A stretch of 64,000 bases of DNA, from NCBI GenBank assembly GCA_900095095.1, contig FMBT01000320.1, forward strand, positions 186,001 to 250,000, read 5' to 3'. Under the pieces are notes generated by a model, which was not told the origin of the DNA, made no database searches, and saw nothing but the letters and a program-made list of their open reading frames with translations. Made by a program: the position numbers and the translations under genes. The DNA comes from Fragilariopsis cylindrus CCMP1102 (taxonomy: Eukaryota; Bacillariophyta; Bacillariophyceae; Bacillariales; Bacillariaceae). Shown piece after piece: positions 33,848 through 45,895 of the stretch (its first letter is position 1; each line of letters starts with the position of its first letter).

Positions 33848-36561
33848 AAGTGTACTAAGATAGATTAAAAATAGGCGGGTTGACCGTTGTTTTACTAGTC
33901 ATTCTAAGGCAGTAAGAAGCGAAGCGGCAGCTTTTAAATAACAAGTTCTATATGATGTGTGAGAAAAGAAATAACATCGATCCCAATCTAGTAGATTGGA
34001 TTGTGGTGGTGGCTGCAGTCATGGTCTATCCCACACACAACCTGTCCCTTTGCCATAACACGAACAAACGAACGAACGCATCAGATGGTATCATTTAACC
34101 AAGTCAATCGGATGAAACTTCATTGTGGAGCTATCTATAATTCTCAGAAGGGTGGTAGGTAGGTAGACAGCAGTATCATGCCATCAATATCGATCACCAT
34201 GCGATAATTGTACTTGCACAACAACAGCAAAAACATTTAAAGCACATACAATTCATTCATCCTACTGCACTTCGCGAATCAAATCGAACCGTCTATCGCA
34301 AAAATGCATACATACAGGCATAAATGTATCATACTGTCGTTGTGTTGATCGAGATAGTGACAGTGGTAAACATGGACAAAGAAAGAGAACTTTACGTCGT
34401 CGTCGAAAAAACCATCACAGCACTTTACCCTCCTCTCTCCGTTCGTCCGAACGAGAGATTCATGAGATGCTCGCGGTGTGTGTATGTGTGTGTGTGTGTT
34501 GTTGACTTGTATCTCTCTCTCTCTTTCTTTCTTTCTAACGACATCCCGTTTCTCCGTTCCTTCCCTCCCCTTCATTCATTCATCAATCTATTCGTTCGAG
34601 ATATTTATCTCTCATTTCTCTGAAGGAAGATTTTCAGTAGCCCCATTCGCCTTCAATGCGTAGGAAAGAATGTGATATTAAATTCATCACAATCACTAGT
34701 ACACATACCATGTCATGTCATCAAGTCCCAAACGCTAAACGGCTTGAGTGTTATGGAATTTTTTTCGGAAAAGTCAAAAGATACAGTATGTCGGTTTCCA
34801 ACGGCGATCGATCGATCGATCGACCAAATATTTTGTAATATTCCCTCTCTCTCCCCCCCCCCCCCCCCTCCGCCAACCTGTGATTTCTTCGCGTTACCAT
34901 ACGAGACAAACAGCGGGAATCTCTCCCGCAGAATTTTCTCTCTCTCTTCATATCACATCACATCATAGCAAAGCAAAAAAATTAGACGTGACGGTGGAAA
35001 GATTGAAGTTCGAACATTCGTACGGTAATCTCAGCGTCTCGAGCAAGCGATCAGAATCAGATCAGAATATTGGTACAGCGTGTGTCGCATCCTGGTCGTC
35101 GTCTTTACTACGTCGCTCCCATTACGGTAGAAAAGACCATGATGATTTGATTTGTTCCCCAGCCAAGCAATGTGTGCATATAATATATAGTAATGTACAG
35201 TAGTACAGTAGTAGCAAATCAAAGAAGCAAAAACAATTCGGCACAATGAAGGGCAGCACTAGTATTCAGGACTAGACTACAGTACTGCTTTAGATTAGAT
35301 TTTTGCATGAACACAATTGCCGGAACTCAGCTGATGAGAAATTCTGGAGGATCCATGAAAAAAGAAGGATGCCAAAAAGAAAAAAGAACTTTGAATATTT
35401 TGCTGGACTTGAGAACAAAGAAGAGATGACGAGCACAACATACACTGGTACGGTACATGATGGCAGCCATACGCAAAAATCCATAAGGTAAATCTCATCT
35501 CGTATAATTTATTGGCTGTCGATAAAGGCGAATGTCAAGAACTGCCTCAATTTGTGAGGCAAACAATTCGGTGCGTCACTTCATGTCTTCGCGACCAATA
35601 GATTTCGCCAGAAGTTTTATGAAAGCAGATGTCAACCATTCAAATGTGGACTGGGGCTTGTTTTTCACTTAAAAAATATACGACGTCGTCAAAACTCCTC
35701 GTTCTTTCAGAACAGTAGAGAATTCGTGATTCAATATCTATGTTATAATGTGATGTAAGACTGAAAATGATATGATGCAGCGGACGTAAATTCAAGAAGA
35801 TGTGTTGAGTGATGGCGAACCGTAGAATTCAATTTGTATAAGCCTTTGATTTGTTTCATAAGTAATTTAAGTTCAATGTTCATGAAGTATGTTTGGTCAA
35901 TAAATAATAAAGGACCTACCGGTACACAGTCAAATATATTTCTTCATTTTCCTCTCGAAGCAAAACTAAATCTTCCATCACATTTGATTGCATTATGTAA
36001 AATAGAACAGAAAGAAAAAAGCGTTCTGCTTCCAAACAACCCACGCCTACTATGTCAAACGTTCTGCTTCCAAACAACCCGCGCCCAGTATGTCTTTTTC
36101 AGATGAATTGCGAGCATCTGCTTCGGGGCTTTTTGTTCTGTCTTAGCCTACGATAAAACAAAAAAAATACAAAAATTCATGTCTTTTGTCTTGTAGAAAT
36201 GCTATTCAAAAATTGTACAGTACTGTGCTACCGTATTTCATCGAAGGTATCATAATATTATTTTTTCTCTCGTAAGTTAATGCATTGTGAATAATTCTTC
36301 ACCTTTCTTATCTCGTCGTTTGTTACGACAATTAATTATATAGAACGTGAACTCACTCACTCACTCACTCTCAAACAACACTCTCCCCTCGTTCGTTCGT
36401 CCACACAATCAAATTGAAGATAATAAATAGCCTGTGCTTTTTTCATTTTTGAATTTTTGAATCAATCAATCGTCATCGTTGAACATTTTTGTACATTTTC
36501 GTTCATCAGCAACAACAATTTTATCTTACTATCCACAAGAAGAGCCACAACAACCAAGATC
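33848..36561. other. Long intergenic region, no gene seen
   Basis: Simple repeats include a GT/CT-rich stretch (34470-34540), a GATC repeat (34804-34822), a 16-base C run (34853-34868) and a 38-bp tandem duplication (36022-36095). TACAGTA words lie near 35194, 35278 and 36216. Several open frames lack motifs. The final 200 bases (CACTCACT repeats near 36355) are the presumed promoter of the nitrite reductase gene. Confidence 0.5.
36022..36095. repeat. 38-bp tandem duplication
   Basis: Two adjacent units begin CGTTCTGCTTCCAAACAACC at 36022 and 36060 and differ at a few positions. They lie about 470 bases upstream of the nitrite reductase start. Confidence 0.75.
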
Positions 36562-39500
36562 ATGACTCTATCAAGAAAATCCGCTGCTACTCTAGCAGCT
36601 GTTGTACTCGCCGCAACTCTTGCTGCAAGTACTACCGTCGTCGTCATCGATGCATTTGTCGTTCCTCGTCAAGGAGCCACTCCTTTCACTACCACTACAA
36701 CAACTAGTACTGAACTAGATGCTAAGAAACGTGTCGTCGTGATTGGTAATGGTATGGTCGGACAACGTTTTATGGAAAAGATTTTAGAAGATACTGATCC
36801 AGAAGATGTACAATTATCGACATTCTGTGAAGAACCAAGAGCTGCCTACAATCGTGTACGATTAACATCATATTTTGAAACACGTGACCCATCAGCATTA
36901 ACAATGACATCTGATTTTGAAAATGATGGAACAACATCCTGGTATCAAGAAAATAATGTAGAATTATTCATTGGTGATAAGGCTATTGAAATTGATACAC
37001 AAAATAAAATCATTACTGGTGAAAGTGGTAAAAAAATTGAGTACGATGCCTGCGTGTTAGCAACTGGATCATTTCCATTCGTACCACCCATTCCTGGTAA
37101 GCAACGTCCAGGTGTATTCGTATATCGTACCATTGAAGACTTAGAAGCAATGTTAGAATATTCCAAAGCAAATAATGTCAAATCTGCTGCTGTGATTGGT
37201 GGTGGTTTACTTGGATTGGAAGCAGCTAAAGCTGCGAAAGATATGGGTTTAATATCACATGTGATAGAATTTGCGGATATATTAATGTGTCGTCAAATTG
37301 ATCAAGGTGGTCATAATGCCTTAGTTGGTAAAATTGAAGAAATGGGTTTGAAGGTGCATTGTGGTGCCCGAACTGAAAGTTTTGTGGGTCAGGATGGTAC
37401 CACTGATATGGAATCATTAAGTCCTGTGAGTGCATTGCGTTTTTCAAATGACGAATGGGAGGATTTGCCGGTTGAAATGGTGATTGTATCAGCTGGTATT
37501 AAACCACGTGATGAGTTAGCAAGAAGTCATACGACACCCGATGGTGCAATTGCATTAGGGGAACGTGGTGGTATTGTGGTGGATTCACAAATGAGAACAT
37601 CTGCCGACAGTGTCTATGCTATTGGTGAAATTGCATTATATGATAATTTTATTTATGGTTTAATTGCACCAGGATACACTATGGCCGGCGTTTGTGCTAA
37701 AGTTGTATCGAATGATTTATTGAAAGCTTCTGAGGATGAACTTCCTGGATTTTATGGTGCTGATATGTCCACAAAACTGAAGTTGTTGGGATGTGATGTT
37801 GCATCATTTGGTGTAAATCAACCAGGACCAGATGACGAGGATGTACAAGAACTTGTATGGAATGATCCATTTACTGGCGTGTACCGTAAATTGATTTTTA
37901 ACAAGGCTGGTACTTTGTTAAGAGGTGGTATCTTAATTGGTGATGCCTCCGACTACGATAAATTACATAAACTTGCTGTTAGTGCCGACCATGATGGTAA
38001 TCCTGCACCATTACCAGAAGGTACAATCGCTGCACAATTATTACCACCAGCATCCGCTAAGAGTGGAGGTGGTGCAGAAGACGAAGATGAAACCGACTTA
38101 TCTGATCCGAATGTACAAATTTGTTCATGTAATGATGTTAGTGTTGGTCAATTAAAAGCTGCCATACACGAATTAGGTGTTGACGAGGCAACACTACCCG
38201 TTGTTAAGAAATGTTCTAAAGCTGGTACAGGATGTGGTGGTTGTGAACCAGCCGTTAAAGCTGTACTTGCTGCTGAATTGGAATTAATGGGTGGTGCTTT
38301 GTCCAACAATTTATGTGAACATTTTGAATATTCAAGACAAGAATTAATGACATTAATTAGAATGGAAGATGATCCAACAACAGTTGAATCATTCGAACAA
38401 ATTTTAGCTAAACATGGATCCGAAATTGGTCATAAACATAGTGATGGATGTGAAATATGTAAACCAGCTGTTGGTTCTATATTATCATCACTTCAAAACA
38501 AGCTCATTGTTAGTGATTCTTTGATTGGATTACAAGAAACAAATGATCGTGCATTAGCTAATATGCAACGTGGTGGTACATACTCGGTCGTCCCACGTGT
38601 ACCTGGTGGTGAACTAACACCAGATCAATTAATAGCATTAGGTGATGTTGCTAATAAATATCAACTTTATAGTAAAGTAACTGGTGCACAACGTATTGAT
38701 TTATTCGGTGCAGCAAAACACGAGCTTCCTGATATATGGGAACAATTAGGTGAAGCTGGTTTCGAATCTGGACACGCGTATGGTAAATCATTACGTACAG
38801 TCAAGTCTTGTGTCGGATCAACATGGTGCAGATATGGTGTACAAGATTCTGTTAGTTTTGCTGTTCGTGTTGAAAATCGATACAAGGGTATCCGATCACC
38901 ACATAAAATGAAATCAGGTGTTTCTGGTTGTGCTCGTGAATGTGCAGAAGCAATGGGTAAAGATTTTGGTATGATTGCAACAGAAAACGGTTATAATTTA
39001 TATGTTGGTGGTAATGGTGGTGCAATTCCTGTCCAAGCTGAATTACTTGCTTCTGATATTGATGAAGATACTCTCATTAAGTATGTAGATCGTTATTTAA
39101 TGTATTATATTCTAACAGCCGACAGGCTAGAACGTACAGCACATTGGCAAAAGAAATTACCTGGAGGTAAAGATGGTACAGGTGGTCCAATTGCACACCT
39201 AAAGGAAGTTATCATTGAAGATTATTTGGGAATTTGTGAAGAATTAGATACTCGGATGGCACTTTTGGTTGATACGTATCATGATGAATGGGTAAGTTAT
39301 TACGTTCCGTGTTTGTCGCTGTTGTCGTCGTCGTGTGGTACGAGTCGTCTGTATCGTTCCTTGCATGCACTAGCATCGTCTCTAACATACGCTGCCCCTC
39401 TCTTCTCGTCTCGCTTTCAAATCTTTTGCTATGACAGGCGGAAGTTGTTAAGAATCCTGAACTACGTAAACGATTTAGCCAATTTGCTAATACCGAAGAG

Positions 39501-40088
39501 AATATTCACAAGGAAGATATGTTAGAATTTGTTGATATTCGTGGTCAAACCCGTCCAGCTGATTGGGCGAAAGATGGACAACCCCAAACGAATTGGGAGT
39601 CACCACCAACGGATGTATTTTCAAACTCAGAAAAATCATGGGTTGATGTTGGATCTGTTACTGAATTCTTACCGAATATTGGTACACCAGTATTGTATGG
39701 TGATACACAATTAGCTGTATTTAATAATGTAAATCGTGGTGAATGGTATGTAACACAAAATATGTGTCCACATAAACAAGCATTTGTTCTATCCCAAGGT
39801 CTTGTTGGTGATAAGGATGGTTCACCTAAGGTTGCATGTCCTCTGCATAAGAAACAATTTAGTCTTGAGACTGGTGAAGGTATCGGTGACGAGCCACTTA
39901 ATATCTTAACCTTCCCCGTGAAGACTGTTGATGGACGTTTATTAACAGAATTACCTGCAATCGTTGAATTGGATGCTATCTTAGGTACACATGGGTTACG
40001 TGTTCAAAAATCCGATTGTATTGATATTGCTGGTGATGCTAAGATATTAACGACTGCAACTACCAATACGACTGTTGTTCTTGTTTAG
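36562..40088 (+). CDS. nirBD: NAD(P)H nitrite reductase, NirB-NirD fusion
   Basis: Exon 1 is 36562-39291 and exon 2 is 39438-40088. The phase-0 intron is 146 bases (GTAAGT...CAG), and the protein has 1126 residues. It reduces nitrite to ammonium with NAD(P)H. Domains in order: presequence (1-45); FAD site VVVIGNGMVGQRF (near 58) and NAD(P)H site AAVIGGGLLGLEAA, with YAIGEIALY; BFD-type [2Fe-2S] domain (about 517-570, CSCND...GTGCGGC) and a second weaker one; ferredoxin-like half-domain; siroheme and [4Fe-4S] cysteines CVGSTWC (about 749-755) and CARECAE (about 789-793); and, in exon 2, a Rieske-type NirD domain with MCPHK (about 1019) and CPLHK (about 1045). The presequence TLAAVVLAATLAASTTVVVI followed by DAFVVPRQ looks like a diatom plastid signal with cleavage before Phe32. 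An ATG at 36457 is in frame, but MTLSRK gives the better presequence. Confidence 0.93.
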
Positions 40089-41126
40089 AGAAGATGACTA
40101 ACTCAGGCCATCCGTATATATAAACATTTTCTATAATAATTTTTGGATATTTATTTTATCAGCTTTATTCTTATTACTATTCAATACACACAGCTAGTAG
40201 TAGCGGTACTCATTTTTCTTTTTTTCCACTGCCAACTGATGTGTGCTGTTCTTTTTGCATCACCATAGGCTTAGTCCCTTTTTTATTCAATACAGCATAG
40301 CAAGCACAGTGATACGATAGACTAAAACGAGGTAAATCTAATAGTAGTACAGTACGGTACAAGCGGGCATGGCAGTCTAGTCATCATGATGATGGTTCAA
40401 TTGGTAATAGCCTATCGGAAGACTAAATTTGTGTGTGTGTGTTCGGAACGGAAGTCAGGTCGTTGCGAGCGAAGAATAAATTAATGAGTGTACTCTACTT
40501 TTAAAATATTAATATCACAGCTGTGCCTCCCTTTTGCGAAAAGGAAAGAACAAAGGCTTTTCTATCTGGGGGCGGACTAGGAATTACTACTGATCGTTAA
40601 ATAATAATATTATGATAATATATGGTGAAGGTCATAGATTAAAAACCTCTCTCTCTCTTTAAATAATTTGACTAGAAACATCAATTTAATTAACAGTAGC
40701 TATTTGAGTGTACTAACCTAAATGCAAATAGTCCTATATTTTTAAAGTTCTCATTGTTCTTGTTTGATGCACGTGTAGTCCACGTGCATCAAAGATTCAA
40801 GCTGACGTTGCGTTACAACAAACATCAGAATTCGCAATCTTTCAACAAAAGCAGATATTGAAGATGCCAGAAAATTCCAAAACTGCAGACACAACGGCAC
40901 ACGAAATAAATCAAATCAGGATAATTCTACTACCTCTTACTGTACGTACTGTACAAGAATTGTTTTGTACCCTTTTAAGAATATGAAAGAGTGTCTCATC
41001 TCACGCACACAACAAACAAAACCACTCGTCCTACTAACATAACAATTATTAATAGCAATACAGTACTGTAACTACAGTCTTAGTAGATCATCATCATCAT
41101 CTACAACAATACCAACAACAAAAAAC
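40089..41126. other. Intergenic; promoter region of the PLAC8 gene
   Basis: No gene is seen. It contains the 13-bp hairpin with two CACGTG motifs at 40763-40793 and palindrome TACAGTACTGTA at 41059-41070, about 57 bases before the PLAC8 start codon. Confidence 0.55.
40763..40793. promoter_or_regulatory. Inverted repeat with two CACGTG boxes
   Basis: TTTGATGCACGTG (40763-40775) and its exact reverse complement (40781-40793) are separated by TAGTC. Each arm contains CACGTG, the core bound by many bHLH and bZIP factors. It lies 334 bases upstream of the PLAC8 start and about 675 bases downstream of the nitrite reductase stop. A regulatory role is inference. Confidence 0.5.
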
Positions 41127-42320
41127 ATGACCGATCCAACTCCAGAATTCGTGAAGGTTGTTTCCCCTGCTACATTAGAGGGTGGGTAAGTAATTTAGTT
41201 TCTTCGTCTACCGTATTGTATCCTTATAGTACCAATGTTGTGTAGACGTTGTGGTGTGTTGTGTTGCTCTTTCCCTCCATTTATCTATTCATGAAGACAA
41301 ATTCAGATCAGATACGACACTCACCAAACTTAATCTTTTTTCTTAATCTAATCTATTTACATATTGATTTGAAACGAAACTAAAAAACAAACAAACAAAA
41401 AATTAGAGCAACTTTTGAAGCAGAAGTTGATGGAAAAACTTTTATGGTAACCGTTCCTGATGGTGGTGTCGGTGAAGGTGGTAAGTGAAGTCACAGACAG
41501 ATATTTCTACCTACAAAATCGATTGTGTCGTACTGTACAGTGTACAGTGTACAGTATAGTTGCCACTTCAGCAGCTCAGCTCAGCTCACCGATTTGAAAG
41601 ACATTTTTCCTCTTTTCATTCCTCGCTCACTTTCATTCCTCGCTCTCTTTCATTCCCCCCTCGGTACCATTAAATTGAATTGTGTCAGACAACTTTGATG
41701 TCCCATACCCAGCTGACGATGCCATTCCTGTTGCTGTTGCTGCTATTGCAGTACCTGCTGGTAGTACGGATGCTGCTGATGCTGCTGTCAATAAGAATGA
41801 AGTTGTTGCATTTCAAGTACCAACAGGATCATGGCGTAATGATTTATGTTCCTGTTTTGAAACATGTTGTTGTCCATTCATGATGGGATGGTGTTGTTTT
41901 CCTATTTTAATGGGACAAGTTATGCAACGAATGAAGATGAATTTCTTTGGTTGTGAAAAATCAGCTAATGAAAGTCAAGCTCCAATCTGTATTGCGTATA
42001 CAGCTGCTACAGTAGGATTATTTCTTCTTGGATTGATTATTCAATTAGCGAGAATTAATTACATAGGACCGATTATTTGGTTTCTTTGGGGTTTGTATAT
42101 GACAACTGTATTTACATGTGCAAGAATGACAATGCGTAAAAAGTACAAAATTGAACCAGGTTGTTGTGGTGATAATTGTTGTGATGATTGCTTATATGTA
42201 TATTTTTGTTCCTGTTGTACTGCTATTCAAATGGAACGTCATACACATGATGAAAATCAATATGGTTACAATTTGACAAGTCAAATTGGATTGGATGATG
42301 ATGCACCAGGAATCGTTTAA
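41127..42320 (+). CDS. PLAC8-family Cys-rich membrane protein
   Basis: Exons are 41127-41185, 41407-41480 and 41689-42320, with GTAAGT donors throughout, giving 254 residues. A polar N-terminal part includes FEAEVDGKTFMVTVPDGGV, a short motif seen repeatedly in diatom proteins of this type. The PLAC8 domain begins near residue 90: DLCSCFETCCCPFMMGWCC, then FPILMGQVMQRM. Two hydrophobic helices follow (ICIAYTAATVGLFLLGLIIQ and IIWFLWGLYMTTVFTCARM), then a second Cys cluster (CCGDNCCDDCLYVYFCSCC). PLAC8 relatives include plant cell-size regulators and plant cadmium-resistance proteins, which act at the plasma membrane, partly as metal exporters. The role here (metal or ion handling) is inference. 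The splice joins preserve the frame exactly. Confidence 0.9.
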
Positions 42321-42778
42321 AAGAAAAAAAATTAGGAGTAAATGATAAATAATGAAAGGAAGGAAGGAATGAATGAATCAGAAATTTAGAAGAAGAGGAA
42401 GGACAAAAAAGGTCGAAAAATATGGACTATATTCTGGTGTGATCGGTGTCAATTAAACTTCCTACTGCCATAACGGGTATTCCTTTAATGGTGGTATATA
42501 TGTCGCATATTGTGTGATGAAAAAATGCAATAGATAAGGATAAAACAAAATAAGTTATACAGTGCTTTGTTTATAAAAAAGAAAGTCCATATTTGAATAC
42601 TACTGTACTTAGCAGTATATATAACTAGATAAACAAATGTAGTAGTTCCTAGTCGGTATTTGCGGTCCTACTGCAGAAATGCTTTTTGATTAGGTCTATG
42701 TATATGGTGTGAAACGACGAGGATGACGACGACGTACTATTAGTAGCAGGACGACGACCTGGGGGGGGGGGGGGGGAG
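42321..42778. other. Intergenic, no gene seen
   Basis: The 3' flank of the PLAC8 gene, AT-rich with purine runs. No gene is seen. Confidence 0.5.
42761..42776. repeat. 16-base G homopolymer
   Basis: An uninterrupted run of G in intergenic DNA, just beyond the 3' end of the pseudogene fragment. Confidence 0.9.
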
Positions 42779-43130
42779 ACAAAAACTCGACTGCAGCTTG
42801 TATCATACCATCTTCAGTCCATTCAAATGATCTATAACAGTATGTATCTTGATTCCATCAGCAAATACCATCTGCATCAGGTTTGATACAAACAGTAGTC
42901 AATGAACCTTGACTGAGATTAGTGGTAGCATCAATATCAACTAGCTTGCGTCTCAGTTCCTGGTTGTGGCATTACACATCCTTTTTGCGTTGTAGGCTTA
43001 TTGTGCTTCTGTGTTGAATAGTTGGAGAAACCGATGTGTTCAGTCCAAAATCTTACACTGTATACGATACAATATTACCATCAGTTACGGTTCCGGTGTA
43101 AATAGTAGGATTACCTGTGATATTATAGTG
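42779..43130 (-). pseudogene. Broken paralogue of a secreted protein family
   Basis: The minus strand reads NITGNPTIYTGTVTDGNIVS, then after a break RKLVDIDATTNLSQGS and LTTVCIKPDADGIC, then after an in-frame stop WNQDTYCYRSFEWTEDGM. The LTTVCIKPDA block matches in position and pattern LLRLCVQPKPNALISGF of the intact protein encoded at 43797-45359, and it resembles a family of diatom extracellular proteins I have seen with a VTVCIxPD motif. At least two stops interrupt it and no start or signal peptide is visible, so it is a remnant. Confidence 0.45.
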
Positions 43131-43796
43131 TTGATATCAATATATCAATAGGAACTTGTGCAATTTTCCCATCAATATATCAAATAATGCTTGGTCGGTG
43201 ACACTATGCAGACAGCAGCAATGATTGTCAACCGCGAGAAGAATTTAATTGCCCGATTTTTACGAATAAACGCGCAGAAGGATCGGGTCATTCTTTATTT
43301 TGACGAACACTACCGGTATTGATACGCTGGTAAAAGCCCCGAGTTCGCATGAACTTGAATGATCGTTGAAAATAGTACGGGTGATTGATGTCGAAATAAT
43401 TCTTATCGATGTCATGGCAAGGTAAAAAGAAGCATCATAAGTATTTCGTTCCCGATCCTACTTAACGTTACTACAAGGAATGTCAAACGCCGAACTAAGT
43501 TGCTACTTTCGGCAGTATTGTACTACTAGTACAGTTATATAGGAGCAGTTATGAATATTATTATGATAAAAAAAAAAATTGCCTCTCACGGTTCATGCAA
43601 ATCAACTGATCATCATGCTACGCTAGCTCATAAAATAAACAATATCATCTTCGAACATTGACTGAATTGTAATTAACCACTGCAATTTATTCCATCACGT
43701 GTTATACTGTACTATTTTTTTCTTCATCGACCAAAATCATTTCTACTACATCATATCACGTACCCATAAAATTATTCTTGTTGTTTCGGAATTGCA
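43131..43796. other. Intergenic; promoter of the secreted protein gene
   Basis: The more complex sequence around 43220-43480 could be further decayed coding DNA, but no frame is convincing. The last 100 bases are the presumed promoter of the next gene. Confidence 0.4.
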
Positions 43797-45359
43797 ATGA
43801 TTGCTATTTTCGTAGCTACTAGTAGAAGTAGCTGCTTCTCTTTCTTATTATTGCTTCTGTTGTTTCAATTCCATCAAATTGTAACAGCAGCAGTATCTCC
43901 TATTACTATAACTCATCACCAGCAACATGACCAAATAATGATGGCAACGACGTCCACGTCGAGCAGCAGCAGCAGCAGCCGTAAAGCTTTATCGATATCT
44001 GATCTATGGACGATGAATGAACCAACTTTGGTAGCAACAAACGAGGAAAGTAATAGTAACAATAAACGATTTCATCTGACATATGAAGTGAATGATATGA
44101 TCGAAGATACGATGTTTACAACCACATTTTGGGCAACCACAGATTGTTCTTCTGGTGAAAGTCCATTATCAGAGGAAGGATTGGGATATAGATTCATTAC
44201 GACTAATGATGGTGCATTGTCAGGTGATGGAAGTAACGTACGATCGTTCCATGTTGTATTTGAAATTACTGATGAAATCAGTGTACGAGACAATCCAGAT
44301 CTATACACAATAGATGATAATGATAATGATAATGAGAATGAGAATGAGAATGGAAACAACAACAACTCAAGGATTGTTGTTTGTGTTCGTTCTTCATTGA
44401 ATACAATGAATGGAAAGGAAGTGAACTATGTGGAATCAATTATTCAATTTCGTTACGTCTACGAAAATGGATTTAGTGTTGCGAATGACATAACTGTAAC
44501 GGCACGTGATAATGATGCAGCGGATACTGTTATTGACGATGAAAGATCCATTGTGGATGCCTATGATTGTACCGATGATCCAATTGGGAATACCAAAAAT
44601 ATAAAAGGAGAAGGGAAAGGAAAAGGACAAGGAACATTATTACGTCTTTGTGTCCAACCAAAACCGAATGCATTAATAAGTGGATTTCGAATGAAAGCAA
44701 TTGAAAATTATCGTTATGAAACAAAGGTAGTAAACGAGGAAGGTAGTGGAGGTGGAGAAGAAGAAGAAGAACAACAACAACTCGTACAATACGCAGTTGA
44801 AGATCGTGTTCAAACCGAAAAGAATGATCTAACAAGATTGACATGTATTCGTGGACAAGGTCAATGTGTGATCGAAACATTATTGAATGCTGCCTTTTAT
44901 AGTCAACAACGTGAAGTTTATGGGAAAGGTACAGTGACGTACCAACTTGGTCAAGAGGATGGTGGTACTGGTAATACTAATAATAGTAACGCTAACACTG
45001 CCAGTGACAATGGCAACAGTGGCAACAGTAACGACGGCGACAACGGAAGAAGGTTGCGTCGTGGTCTGAAGGCGGCGGCTGATGATGGAATCGACGACAA
45101 TAGTAGATTTGAACAAGTAGAATGGGAAATAATAGATGTTATTTTTGTGGTGGAAAAAGATGATTCTGACTATGATGATAACAAGAAAATAGAAGGCGAA
45201 GGACGATTAAAAATATCACGTTATAATCATTCCAATAATGCATCTATTGTGATTATTATATTAATCGTCTCTAATTTAATGGCTGGTATTGTGCATTTTG
45301 TGGACTATCGACAACAGCATAAAGTCGTGGAACATAGGAAAAAGTTATACGAACATTAA
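43797..45359 (+). CDS. Single-pass membrane protein with large luminal or extracellular domain
   Basis: An intronless 520-residue frame. A signal peptide (SFLLLLLLFQFHQIVTAA, about residues 15-32) is followed by a Ser/Thr linker and a predicted beta-rich ectodomain with blocks FHLTYEVNDMIEDTMFTTTF, ATTDCSSGESPLSEEGLGYR and LLRLCVQPKPNALISGFRM, and paired cysteines (CIRGQGQCVIE). A Gly/Asn/Ser-rich stretch with a basic RRLRRG site (near residue 420) precedes the final part. One membrane helix (ASIVIIILIVSNLMAGIVHF) and a short basic tail end it. This is a type I layout. It resembles a diatom-specific extracellular family of unknown function. The RRLRR site could be a processing point. A broken relative lies just upstream on the other strand. 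Confidence 0.8.
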   Translation: MIAIFVATSRSSCFSFLLLLLLFQFHQIVTAAVSPITITHHQQHDQIMMATTSTSSSSSSSRKALSISDLWTMNEPTLVATNEESNSNNKRFHLTYEVNDMIEDTMFTTTFWATTDCSSGESPLSEEGLGYRFITTNDGALSGDGSNVRSFHVVFEITDEISVRDNPDLYTIDDNDNDNENENENGNNNNSRIVVCVRSSLNTMNGKEVNYVESIIQFRYVYENGFSVANDITVTARDNDAADTVIDDERSIVDAYDCTDDPIGNTKNIKGEGKGKGQGTLLRLCVQPKPNALISGFRMKAIENYRYETKVVNEEGSGGGEEEEEQQQLVQYAVEDRVQTEKNDLTRLTCIRGQGQCVIETLLNAAFYSQQREVYGKGTVTYQLGQEDGGTGNTNNSNANTASDNGNSGNSNDGDNGRRLRRGLKAAADDGIDDNSRFEQVEWEIIDVIFVVEKDDSDYDDNKKIEGEGRLKISRYNHSNNASIVIIILIVSNLMAGIVHFVDYRQQHKVVEHRKKLYEH

Positions 45360-45548
45360 TAATTATATCATGCATCGGAGTAGATAGAACATAAAGTAAA
45401 TAAAGCATATAGCCTAGTCTATCATGGGTACTACATTCATCCCTTCTTCCAATTATTCCGTGCTTTCTTAGGTGAAGTCACATCCTTGTAGTCTAACTTA
45501 TCGTTTATCTTTTCGTTATATCATAGTTATCTATGTTATACCAAAAAA

Positions 45549-45737
45549 ATGTGTTCGCCTTTTATAATGCCTGTCTTGTTGGCGGTCATATATTGGAATC
45601 TATATTATACTAATACTTATTGCTTTCCTACTGTTTCGAATAGTCGTTTGAATTATGATGATGAAGAGTATGATAATGACCATACTAACTTACCGCCTCC
45701 CGCATTAAGAAGATTTCAATTTTTAGGAAGAAACTAA
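45549..45737 (+). CDS. Possible small secreted peptide
   Basis: A 62-residue frame with a hydrophobic start (FIMPVLLAVIYWNLYYTNTY) and an acidic, Pro-containing end (DDEEYDNDHTNLPPPALRR). It has a signal-peptide-like N-terminus and an ATG preceded by AAAAAA. There is no family match, and the frame may be chance. Confidence 0.25.
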   Translation: MCSPFIMPVLLAVIYWNLYYTNTYCFPTVSNSRLNYDDEEYDNDHTNLPPPALRRFQFLGRN

Positions 45738-45796
45738 ATTTTCTCTACTGTAAGTTACCGGTATCATTTCTTTTCTGAAACCATAATTTTTTCCAG

Positions 45797-45895
45797 TACA
45801 TACATACATATACATACATACATATATACATACATACATACATACGTACATACGTACATACATACATACATATATACATATATACATACATACAT
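45797..45895. repeat. CATA/CATAC microsatellite
   Basis: About 100 bases of CATA units with some CGTA and TATA variants. Confidence 0.9.

Noticed and set aside
34748-35203. A 151-codon plus-strand frame
   Set aside because: It crosses a 16-base C run and GATC repeats. Composition is not protein-like and overlapping frames are equally open.
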